A stretch of 34,776 nt of DNA from Acrasis kona (Eukaryota > Heterolobosea > Eutetramitea > Acrasida > Acrasidae), in assembly GCA_026419775.2 (NCBI GenBank), contig JAOPGA020000807.1:1-34776 (forward strand). Reading direction: 5' to 3'. A model generated the notes under the pieces. That model was not told the DNA's origin and searched no databases. It was given only the letters and a program-made list of their open reading frames with translations. The position numbers and the translations under genes were made by a program. How positions within the stretch are numbered: position 1 is the first letter of the stretch; every line of letters starts with the position of its first letter. Below are positions 10,475 through 19,518 of this stretch, piece by piece.

Positions 10475-10588
10475 TGTAGCACTTTATTTTTAAAAAATCA
10501 AACGTCAAAGCTTCAATGTTTATTACAACGAATTTTGGAGATTGCGTTAGGAGAAGTACATTTTATTTTCAAGATTGCAAGATGAATT

Positions 10589-11206
10589 CTAAGAAGTAAA
10601 GAAATCCAGGGTTTGTTTCGCAGACTCCAGTTGATGGAGCAAGTCATAGAATTGATTTAATGTTAATTCAACAAATACATCTTTTAACCCATCTCCTTGG
10701 TCAAGTGTTAGTTTAAGTTGTAAAAAAGTTCTTCCGACTGATGAAAGCTCGCTGCTGGACGCTGTTACTCCAAATCTCCAATCCAAATCTTTCAATGGGT
10801 TAACAGAAAGTGTTTGTGATAGTACTCCCTTGCTAATCGCAACATAATACTTTTTCCATGTCCCACAAACATATTTTACTCTTTCATCGTCCAATCCCAA
10901 GGTCTCACAATCTTCAATCAGCGTCTCCAGTTTCAAATTTCTTTTTATAGATCCTTGCAATAACATAATTAAAGACCGTACAACATTCATCAACTTCAAG
11001 GTCGGAACACCCGCATCCTGAGCTAATGGAGATAATTGCTCTGTTATAGATTCTATAGTACTCAACTCTGTTTCTCCAGTCATTATTTGTCTTGCTGCCT
11101 GAACAATTTTTTTGAAAACATCTGCCGGTAGACTTTGTGCTAGTTGGAAATCATCCAATAGTTCCTGTGGCAATTGGTCTGTTGCAGCAAAATGATACCG
11201 GGCCAT
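10589..11206 (-). CDS. COMMD7: COMM domain-containing protein 7
   Basis: 205 aa, single exon. The N-terminal helical HN domain (about 1-125) is followed by a COMM domain (about 135-200) reading DLDWRFGVTASSSELSSVG, then FLQLKLTL, then FVELTLNQFYDLLHQLE. The VTASSSELSSVG...FLQLKL string and the N-terminus MARYHF match COMMD7 better than other COMMD proteins. These form the ten-subunit COMMD ring of the Commander complex, which recycles membrane cargo from endosomes. The gene lies 114 bp upstream of the WD40 start on the same strand. It stops with TAG. Confidence 0.85.
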   Translation of the reverse strand: MARYHFAATDQLPQELLDDFQLAQSLPADVFKKIVQAARQIMTGETELSTIESITEQLSPLAQDAGVPTLKLMNVVRSLIMLLQGSIKRNLKLETLIEDCETLGLDDERVKYVCGTWKKYYVAISKGVLSQTLSVNPLKDLDWRFGVTASSSELSSVGRTFLQLKLTLDQGDGLKDVFVELTLNQFYDLLHQLESAKQTLDFFTS

Positions 11207-11398
11207 GGTTTAGTGGATTGTTGGACAACTTGAACAACTCAACCCCACAAATTTACGTAGGCTTGCTTCCAATATTTTTCGGTTTGTTTCTTGGATGTAA
11301 CAGAAAGATGAGAAGGCGCAGATTGAGATTGCGGATTTATTCAATTTAAAAACACAGACACAAAACAATTGAAGAAAATTGAAACTTGGAGGAAAATA

Positions 11399-12288
11399 CT
11401 ACGATTTATCAATTGGTGTTCTATGGTCCCTATACATTGAATCTAATTCAAGAATTATACCTTTGTAGAATTATTTATATTTTGTGAGAAAAAAATCACG
11501 TACCGTCTATTGTTTGTTGTGTTGTTTGAAACAAATGAAACCAAGGCCTCGTACCAGAATCTTCTTCCCCTGTCGAATTTCCTTCTTTTTGTTCACTCTT
11601 GTCATACGGTAACTTATAATCGGTCATTCGCGCGGCAAGATAAATGGCCGCCGCGGCTATATCATTAGGCTTGTATCTTAGGCATAATGTTGTTCGGAAC
11701 GAGTCATTCACAATCGCATAACTCAATTGTAAAAGTCCCTCAGTCCCCTGTATGCAAGCAACATAATTGACCAAATATTTGTATGGATGTTTGACACGCA
11801 CGTTAAACATTAAAGCCCTAAGAATAATCTGCTCGTGATCCGCCACTACATCTTTACTTTGAAGGAAATATTTATCGAGGAGCGAAGAGGGTTCTTGATC
11901 TGGTTTGGTTATTTTGTTCATTACATTTATAACATCACGTAAGCGTCTTGTATTTTCGTCAACCTTACATGCTAAAAACATGCAGGAACATGCTATCAAC
12001 TATTACGATGAGATTTGAGGATGAATGTGAAAACCAACCTGTTTATCGTACTTTGTAAATGTCGAGAAGAATTTGTGGAAAAAAACCAATGCGGTAGCTG
12101 TAGTTGTTTGTGGCCTACGTGAGCATGTAATGAATCCGTATTGTGGTGGCTGTAGCTTACACTTCCAAAAGATACCCCATCTTATGTAGAAAATCGGCAT
12201 AATAATATCTTGATTTTTTATCCAAACTCACGACACCTAACAGCTCCTCTTTGTGGTCATCCATCTCCGCAACATCCTCTTCATACAT
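11399..12288 (-). CDS. Transcription-type (T/K/L-like) cyclin
   Basis: Four exons (12161-12288, 12039-12114, 11504-11999, 11399-11460), with introns of 46, 39 and 43 nt, give 253 aa. The cyclin box runs FLHKMGYLLEVPQTTTATALVFFHKFF (joined across intron 1), then ACSCMFLACKVDENTRRLRDVINV. A second helical fold follows, with DIAAAAIYLAAR and PWFHLFQTTQQTIDGI. This layout is that of CDK9/12-type cyclin partners, which phosphorylate the RNA polymerase II tail. The tail after the second fold is short (about 18 aa), unlike animal cyclins T, K or L. The start codon is only 30 bp from that of the divergent gene at 12319. Confidence 0.82.
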
Positions 12289-12318
12289 ATCCAGTTTTTT
12301 GTAAAGTGTTTGTGTCAA

Positions 12319-12987
12319 ATGAACAAGTCAGAAAAACACACGTTCTCAAAGCTAAGGGAACTCGATGTAAATTTTTGGAAGAACTTTAGCGACAATTCCC
12401 TCGCGGAAAAGGGCTATCAGGCAGAGAACATGCACTTTTATGGTGAGATTGGTTTTTTATTAAAAGGATTGAAGCACTGTGTAATGTTTTCTGGCATGTC
12501 CAATAAAGAAGATGATTCAATAATGAATCAATATATTAATGAAGTATTAAATAAGAGTTCATTTTTTTCTACTTTTAAAAACATTAGAATGGTTCGGCTT
12601 CATGAGAATCTTGAATGGACCACACCCAATTATGATGCTTCTGGAGAATATGTGATGTGGCGGGAAGATGATGCTAACCAAAAAATGCTGTCAAAAATGA
12701 AAACTATATTCCTTGATCACGAAGAGAAAAGGCATATGCACACCTCCGAAAGAATAATGAGTGATATATTTGATTATCCATACACTCTTCCTGATTCAGG
12801 ATCGCAAAAAGTGGACCGCGAAATTGCTTATCTGGATGTAGACAATGATGTGAAGAGGGTCGTGACAACTTATGGATCTGTAAATAACCCTGAAGAAATG
12901 AAAAAAGTAGCAGAACATTTTTTGAAGTATAAAAAAGAATGTGGAGACATAATGAACCTATCGTTAGAGATTATGAGCGTTGACTAA
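12319..12987 (+). CDS. Unrecognised 222-aa protein
   Basis: Single exon from ATG 12319; the frame extends upstream without a better ATG. It has no signal peptide or membrane helix. It is acidic to neutral with mixed helical content. Visible features are several Met/His-rich patches (EEKRHMHTSERIM), the string FDYPYTLPDSGS and a helical C-terminus. I do not recognise the family. Base composition and reading-frame quality resemble the neighbours, so it is likely a real host gene. It is divergent from the cyclin, with a 30-bp gap between start codons. Confidence 0.65.
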   Translation: MNKSEKHTFSKLRELDVNFWKNFSDNSLAEKGYQAENMHFYGEIGFLLKGLKHCVMFSGMSNKEDDSIMNQYINEVLNKSSFFSTFKNIRMVRLHENLEWTTPNYDASGEYVMWREDDANQKMLSKMKTIFLDHEEKRHMHTSERIMSDIFDYPYTLPDSGSQKVDREIAYLDVDNDVKRVVTTYGSVNNPEEMKKVAEHFLKYKKECGDIMNLSLEIMSVD

Positions 12988-13187
12988 TAAAGTAGTACAT
13001 TTTACTGATTATCTCTTGTCTGTTGTTTGTGAGAATTATAAATTGTGAACGTACACGAAGAACAACAGCGAACTGGTAGTGCCAGCAAAATCATACAAGA
13101 TTTTATGAAGATGATACCGTTGTCCTACTTTTGCATTTTAATCGTAGTTGACATGCTCTCAATCAAAAGATTGAACAGTCAACTCAA

Positions 13188-14229
13188 ATGGTTACCAACA
13201 GACTCAAGGACCTCAAGGTAAGATTTATAGCTAGCATAAAGATAAATCGCATTAGATAAGAGATGCCCAATTGGAAGAAGTACCTAATTTTACGATGGAA
13301 TGGCAGACAGATAACGATATAGAAGTTGGTGCTGGCTCTCCGAGTCCATCGTCTTTTGTTGAAGAGCTATTTGCAGAAGTCAATAGGACTAATGATAAGT
13401 TCACGTCCGCTAACCAACAGCTGGAGGACTTGGATAGATGCTACAAAGATACCTTTAGGGCATTGAACGATAAAAAATTCTCGAGAAGTAAAAATAGAGA
13501 TAGATCGTCTTCAGGGCGAGATACAAAAGAACCTCAATGGCATTAAAGCAGACCTTGTCAAGATGAACGACAAAAATAAAAGACTCCAGAACAATCCTGA
13601 GACTTGTGATAGTGCAGAGCATCGGATGCGAGAGCAGCAATACTCGAAGCTGGCTGCTGATTTGCTATCCATAATGGAGAAGTATAATGGATTACAATTA
13701 GAGTTTAAAGAAAAATACAAAGAAACACTTGTTAGACAAGTCACGGTTGCCGTTGGAGATCAGATGACTGAAGATGAGGTTAGAGATGCGGTTGAAAATA
13801 AACAAATCCAGGATATGACCTTTTTTAACAAACAAAACCTCAACAAAACTATGACTGGACACACAATCAAGGCGACTTTCGATGACATTAAATCAACTCA
13901 AGATGACCTACAAAACATGGAGGTTTCAATGAACGAGCTGCAAGAGGTATGTATATTACATTGAAAGTAGAATAGATTTTAGACATGCAACATAGATGTT
14001 CCAAGACATGCACGCAATGATAAGCCATCAAGGTGATATGATCAATAATATAGAATATAATGTTGATCGCAGCACTGAGTACATTGACAAAGGAGTTGAA
14101 AACATCCAAGATGCTTCAAAATACCAGAAAAAATCAAGGGACGTAATGTGCTGTATTATAGCGGTAATTGTAGCCGCTGCTGTTGTGGTATTGATACTGT
14201 CTGTTTTAGGAATTACAATCTTTCTTTAA
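13188..14229 (+). CDS. Qa-SNARE syntaxin with an apparent +1 frame change
   Basis: An N-terminal Habc bundle (FVEELFAEVNRTNDKFTSANQQLEDLD, then helices to about 13780) is followed by a Qa SNARE helix. The helix is split by a 49-nt intron (13947-13995): MNELQE | MFQDMHAMISHQGDM with the zero-layer Gln in SHQG. A C-terminal membrane anchor (AVIVAAAVVVLILSVLGITIFL) follows. It resembles plant SYP1-type plasma-membrane syntaxins. The first intron is 13218-13255, or to 13260 if ATG 13153 is the start. At the A6 run 13472-13477 the coil continues one base later (SREVKIEIDRLQGEIQ). The only intron alternatives there are 10 or 16 nt. The N-terminus is uncertain. Confidence 0.8.
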
Positions 14230-14477
14230 AATATTAAAATATTCTACAGGAATTTCTAATCTTGATTGCTTGACAAATGAACTGCTGAAATTATTTCTTT
14301 TTTAGTTTAGCATTGGTCCTAATTTACAACATTCCACTATCATATTCTTGAAAGAAGCTTAGCTATAACAACGTACACTTCTTCTTTGTTTGTGATTGGG
14401 CATTCTCATCTATCGGATAATGTCATACCGCATAGATGTTTCCTCAATTGTTCAAGTTGAGTATTCTTTACAAAAAT

Positions 14478-15442
14478 ATGATCAAGACACTTTCATTTAT
14501 ATTCATCCTCTACGCTTGCACAGCCTTGGCTAAAGTTGTAGTGCCTGGAGTTACATTTAGAAATGGTGTAGTAGCACCAAAGCTCGCTTTTGGAACGGGA
14601 ACCTCTTGGCACAAGAAAGGGAATGACACCGATATTAGCAGAGAGTTGGTAGAGAGTCTGAAGCAAGCAATTTCACTTGGATATCGCCACTTCGATACTG
14701 CAGACGTAAGTTCACATTAATCAAATTACATCACCTTGTAAAGGGTTATGAAACAGAGAGGGAGGTTGGAGTTGCTATCGCAGAGTCAGGCATTCCAAGA
14801 GAACAATTCTTCATTACCACGAAAGTCTACAAGTATGTGAGAGACCCTGCAGCTGCCTTGGCGAGATCGCTCAAGAACCTCAACACCACCTACCTCGACA
14901 TGTACCTAATTCATTGTCCATTCTTCAACAAGACCACCCATGGTATTGATGTCAAGGACGTTTGGCTACACATGGAAAAAGTATATGCACAAAAAGTAGC
15001 ACGTGTTATTGGTGTCAGCAACTTTAGGTTCCAAGACTTGAACAGAATGTTTGAGTACGCAAGTGTGTTCCCAATGAACAACCAATTCGAATTACACCCA
15101 TACCTACAAGACTTGAGACTAATAGAATTCAGTAGACGTCTTGGTGTTATTGTTGAGGCTTATTCTCCACTAACCTCTCTGACACATGTCAAGGATGGTC
15201 CTGTCAATGGTGTCGTGAACAAAGCAGCCGCCACTCATCAAGTATCTGCTGGAGAGGTTCTATTGGCCTGGAACCCTGCTGAAATTGTAGTGACGACTTC
15301 TCATAACAAGAAACATCAAGAAGAAATGTTGAACAGTGTGAATTTGAAGCTCACCCAAGAGGAGATTATGGACATTTACCAGGAGGGAAGCAAACTTACA
15401 TACAGAGGATTTTGGAAGAAGGAGTTTGAAGAATGGCCTTGA
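14478..15442 (+). CDS. Aldo-keto reductase with a signal peptide
   Basis: Two exons (14478-14705, 14744-15442; 38-nt intron) give 308 aa. A hydrophobic leader (MIKTLSFIFILYACTALA) precedes a TIM-barrel aldo-keto reductase. Its catalytic set is intact: Asp in HFDTAD, Tyr in GYETE, Lys in TTKVY and His in LIHCPF, followed by GVSNF and the substrate-side NQFELHPYLQ. Family members reduce carbonyls with NAD(P)H. The usual cofactor motif VIPKS near the C-terminus reads VVTTS, so the lysine that grips NADPH phosphate is missing. An upstream in-frame ATG at 14436 would bury the signal peptide, so I prefer 14478. Confidence 0.85.
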
Positions 15443-15842
15443 AGAATAAAATGTATAATTTTGAAAATTGTTTGTCGATGACACGTGTTGAGTTATGAAC
15501 ACAAATCGATTCTCATCCTCATGCATTTAAGCGAATGCGATTTTGGTTGAACCTTTTACAAGTAAGTTCAAATATATATCATAATAATACAGCGTATGTC
15601 GCCAAGTCCGATTATTACAGTCGACAGGGGATCTACAAGAAGCATTAAGATCACCAACCGTGGTATGTGTACAAAGAGATTATGGGCATCTACCAAGAGC
15701 TGAGGAGTGTAGTCACAAATTAATTTATAAATAATATTTAATTTACATCATGCATACTCAGTATACATACACTGTATACTGTTTGCTTAACAAACGGTAC
15801 ATTCCTAGAAAGAGATCGAATGTTTACACAGTACTTACACAG
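15443..15842. other. Intergenic region between convergent AKR and kinesin genes
   Basis: This holds the 3' flanks of both genes. At 15676-15699 lies a 24-nt stretch matching 21 of 24 bases of the AKR 3' coding end (15362-15385, peptide EIMDIYQE versus EIMGIYQE). I read it as a tiny decayed copy. No other gene is seen. Confidence 0.5.
15676..15699 (+). pseudogene. Short decayed copy of the AKR 3' end
   Basis: It matches 15362-15385 at 21 of 24 positions by eye, in the same orientation, about 235 bp beyond the AKR stop. Similarity does not clearly extend on either side. It could be chance, but the peptide sense is kept. Confidence 0.3.
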
Positions 15843-17414
15843 CTAACCAACTTGATTATTCGACATATTGGCCCTCCTCCTACTGTACTTGATGTTCAAC
15901 ATCCGATTCTCTCTTTCCAATTCTTCAATCTTCTGATGTAGCAGGAATTGCTGTTCAGGATCATTGTCTAATAGATTTTTTTGCTCCCTCGCTTCTAGTT
16001 CCAAGATGCGCGCCTCCAACTCGGCAATCTCAATCTTTGCATTTTCCTTCTCTTGTATTATATTGACAAGTGACTCATCAAACTCCTTCTTGACTTCTTC
16101 CTTTATTTTTTTGTAAACTTCCTGCAAGTCTACGTGCATTCGTTCCAAGTGGGTCTCGTATCGCATCGAGAGTTCATTTTGCACTTTTATTACTTCTTGT
16201 TCAAACTGTGTTCTTAATAAACGTTCTTGATTTAACATTTCAAAACCATGTTCATCTCTCATTTTTCTAATGGCTGCAATGTTGTTACTTTCGTTTGACA
16301 CTTGTTCTAATTTCTTCTCCAGTTCCATGCACTTGTCCTTCCAAATGTCATTTTCCTTTTTCATTTTCGTTATAATGACCTGGTCGTTCAGTATTTCATT
16401 AATGTGTGCATCGTTCGTAATGTTCTTGGCTCTGTTTGCAAACTTTAATGTGGAATGTGTTTCGTCGAAATGAACTGGTGCTGGAGTGACGTTGCAAATG
16501 ATGGCTGTTCTAGAATTCCCTCCGAGTGCTGTTTGTAATATCCTCGTCAACTTGCTGTCTCTGTATGGAATGTGAACTCCGTTTCTTCCTTCTGCTAATT
16601 TGCTGATGACTGTTCCTAACGTTAAAAGCGATTTGTTGATGTGAGCACCCTCTTGGAGTCTAACACCTTCGGCAAGTGTGTGACTGACTCTTTCGGAACC
16701 AGCAAGGTCAACCAAGTTTAACGTGCTCACTCTGATGGGTCCATATTGTGGTTCTTCATTTTTACATTCAATCATCTCTCTTGATTCGATGCATAATCTG
16801 AATATTGTGTGGGAGCGACTGCTTTTCTCGTTCATGTTGGTCCCACCAAAATGACGAAGGCGCTCTCCTTGTTCCATTAGTTGAACGGCATCCTCTGGTC
16901 TCTGTGTTACTTGTTCCTTTAGATTACCAACATAAACACCCCTCTGAACGTCCTCATGGATTTTAAGAGTCTCTAGTTGCTTTGCTTCCTGCAGAAGATC
17001 CACGATGTTTTCATTGTAAATCTCAATGTAAGATGCTCTGACGCAAAATTCTCTGTTTGGATATTCTGCTATTCGTTTGAATACATCATGTATGCTCATG
17101 GTAACAATCCCCTGTTCATCCAGACAGCCCTTCATTGTGTATGTTTTCCCGCTACTTGTCTGTCCATAGGCAAAAATTGTACCATTATACCCATCTACTA
17201 CACCGCAAGATATTTTCTCGGCCATTATGTTGTATACGTCAGTTGTTTTACTACAGGGCTGGAATACATGATCGAAAGTATATTGCTGTTCATTGTTTGT
17301 GCTTGTAATTGTATTGTTTATTACTCTCCATGATCTACAATTAGTTAGGCTTTTTGTTTCTCTCTCATTGATGGGTCTAAACCGAATGCAAACTTGTATG
17401 TTATCATCTTCCAT
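15843..17414 (-). CDS. N-terminal motor kinesin, kinesin-7 (CENP-E)-like
   Basis: 523 aa from ATG 17414. The motor domain (1-340) has VCIRFRPINERE, the P-loop GQTSSGKT (about 84-91), switch I NEKSSRSH, switch II DLAGSE and the microtubule-binding HIPYRDSKLTRILQ. The neck (STLKFANRAKNI...INEILND) resembles kinesin-7. A coiled coil of about 170 residues ends the protein, so it is much shorter than animal CENP-E. It drives plus-end transport on microtubules. The frame stays open upstream of the conserved start, and ATG 17561 would add 49 residues of no recognised domain. I chose the start by homology. Confidence 0.88.
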   Translation of the reverse strand: MEDDNIQVCIRFRPINERETKSLTNCRSWRVINNTITSTNNEQQYTFDHVFQPCSKTTDVYNIMAEKISCGVVDGYNGTIFAYGQTSSGKTYTMKGCLDEQGIVTMSIHDVFKRIAEYPNREFCVRASYIEIYNENIVDLLQEAKQLETLKIHEDVQRGVYVGNLKEQVTQRPEDAVQLMEQGERLRHFGGTNMNEKSSRSHTIFRLCIESREMIECKNEEPQYGPIRVSTLNLVDLAGSERVSHTLAEGVRLQEGAHINKSLLTLGTVISKLAEGRNGVHIPYRDSKLTRILQTALGGNSRTAIICNVTPAPVHFDETHSTLKFANRAKNITNDAHINEILNDQVIITKMKKENDIWKDKCMELEKKLEQVSNESNNIAAIRKMRDEHGFEMLNQERLLRTQFEQEVIKVQNELSMRYETHLERMHVDLQEVYKKIKEEVKKEFDESLVNIIQEKENAKIEIAELEARILELEAREQKNLLDNDPEQQFLLHQKIEELERENRMLNIKYSRRRANMSNNQVG

Positions 17415-18063
17415 AACGTTCAGATTTGTTGGGAAATTTTCATTTGAGCTCAACCGTCCTCCGCAAGCAATAATATTGACCACATCTGCACTTTCAACTA
17501 CTAACATGCCACGTATTGGGTTGGATAGGTACACTGGTGAGCGAAGGTCAGCTACCACCATTATGTCTGCAAATGATGTAAATTCAGGGTTCAAAATGAA
17601 GAATCCGATGAGGACATTGTGTTAATGAAAAATCAAAAAAGGGCGACACACCTGTTATGCCTACATTCAATATTAGTGAATGTAATAATTATACGTAAAC
17701 TTCAAAACGTGATTCAACATTAAAAAATTACATCTACTTTCTACTCACTGCGGAACCAGTACACAAAAGAGGTGCTATTCATCTCAAAGGTATACACACT
17801 TGAAAAAGATGCATATAATTTAATATATTGTAAATTATCAGTAGTAATACTAATATTTCAGTGGTTTTACAACGTTTCAACGGTATCGATGTTTTAACTG
17901 TTTAGAGTAATCTAAAAGAGAATTTTACTGAAGTATAAACTAAGAAGCTTCAGTAGCATTGAGGATTGGACTATTTCGTAATCGTCCTATTGAAAAGCTT
18001 ACAAAAAGATCATTCAGAGGTTTGATAACAATCGAATTTAACTTTTATTAACGATGCATCATT
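17415..18063. other. Intergenic / upstream region of kinesin
   Basis: AT-rich. The first part may code a kinesin N-terminal extension (to 17561). A small perfect inverted repeat, ACATTCA/TGAATGT, lies near 17669-17690. No other gene or RNA was recognised. The downstream part is the 3' flank of the HAD-like gene. Confidence 0.5.
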
Positions 18064-19445
18064 TCAATGGCCATTTACTAAGCTATACTCCAACCACTTC
18101 TTCTCGCATAGCTCAACTTTTTTGATAAAGAACAAAGGATCCCTTATGGCGTCGAACGGCTCAACATGAACAAGAAGCATGTCTACGAATTGTTCGTGTC
18201 TCATATTCTCACCAGTTCTACTATCCCTCATGTTTATAATTCCACGTGAAGGAGATTCATGACCCATATACACATTATCATCACTAAATAAATCGTTAGG
18301 ATCTTTGCTTATAAAAATGACATACAAGAAAATTTGTAATGTTTTTGTATCGGATGGATCCACAACATATACTTTACCGGCATGAGATCTTTCATTATTT
18401 ACATTCCACCAGTAATAAAAATCTCTATAACTGCAAGTCCTGCCATCCTTGGCATGTTGCGAAACAGTGTTATAGATGGATTTGTAGCCAGTATACATTT
18501 CTAATGGTACAACGGAATTGGAATTGACTACTTCTTCAAGGTTAGATATTTCTTGTTGGTTCATCAAATCTTTCAGCAAGAGTGGACGTTCGATGGACCC
18601 AGTAAATAAATGAACTTGTTCGGCGCTAGGGCCATGAAGAAACATGAAGCCAACATTTTTATTTGGAATATTAGGGTCTACCAAGAGTTGTTTGAGTTCC
18701 AAGGATGAGGGAACATTTGTATAACGAGGATGAAGACCACTACAAAACAGATTAAACTCTTTTGTTACAAGACTAATGTCGTGCATATCACCAAACGTCC
18801 TGAAGATGATGGTGAAATCACGATTTTTGTTTGTTAAATGTAATAGTAGGTCAAAGAAACCAGGTAGGATATTTACAAAACCACCCCCGACACTTTCAGG
18901 GGCTTTAAGCTTGTTAAGCAAAGAGTCGACCTCGGTCTTCCAAGGTGCCCCCTGTGCAGTATTTAAGAAATCTTTTCTTATAATCGTTCTTCCATCTCTC
19001 GCCACCTTGTTAATCTCCAACCTCTCACTTGGGCTTATCTCGCCATTAGGATCTTCTATAGACCACTCAGGGTAGGGGTAAACAAAGTTTGAGACGAAGT
19101 CGTCTAAATTATATAATGTTTCATTATGTAAAGGAGGTTCGATAGTAGGTTCTGTAGACACACAAACCCAGCAGTTATAAAGGTTGATCCTATCCGTTTT
19201 ATTGGTTTTATTTAATTTTTCCATGTTTACGTATCCCCATATATTTTGCATTATTCTAAAAAATGAGTTGGTTTGATTTAATCATTGACGTACATTTGGT
19301 TCACCAGATCCTCCATACCTTTCCCCCCTGCAGAATCGCTCATAATTAACGTCTTGTTGATATCGAAATGTAATACTAGACGAGCCATATCTAACGCGAA
19401 GACACTTGCCACAATAAAAAAAAGGATTGATTGTAAAGATCGCAT
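18064..19445 (-). CDS. Secreted HAD-like protein (FDINKT motif)
   Basis: Two exons (19294-19445, 18064-19255; 38-nt intron, donor GTACGT) give 447 aa. A signal peptide (MRSLQSILFFIVASVFA) is followed at once by LVLHFDINKTLIMSDSAGGKG. This resembles HAD motif I, with DxN in place of DxD. Later parts (FTIIFRTFGDMHDIS; NVGFMFLHG; IINMRDSRTGENM...QFVDMLLVHVEPFDAI) resemble a large protist family of uncertain activity. Phosphohydrolase function is only a guess. The ATG lies 7 bp from the end of the transposon at 19453. The coding region looks intact, but its native upstream region has been displaced. Confidence 0.65.
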
Positions 19446-19452
19446 TACAATA

Positions 19453-19477
19453 TTGTTAGTCGCAACCAAATGAACCA
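19453..19477 (+). repeat. Left terminal inverted repeat of the transposon
   Basis: Starts TTGTTAGTCGCAACCAAATG immediately after TA. It matches the reverse complement of 22269-22293 except at one position. Confidence 0.9.
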
Positions 19478-19518
19478 GTTTTTTATAAAAAATGATTTAT
19501 TTATGATGTGTCACACAA

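Noticed and set aside
12253-12318. Upstream in-frame extension of the orphan gene
   Set aside because: It begins at a non-ATG codon and overlaps the cyclin's first exon.
17669-17690. ACATTCA/TGAATGT inverted repeat as a regulatory site
   Set aside because: A 7-bp stem in AT-rich DNA is expected by chance; no supporting context.
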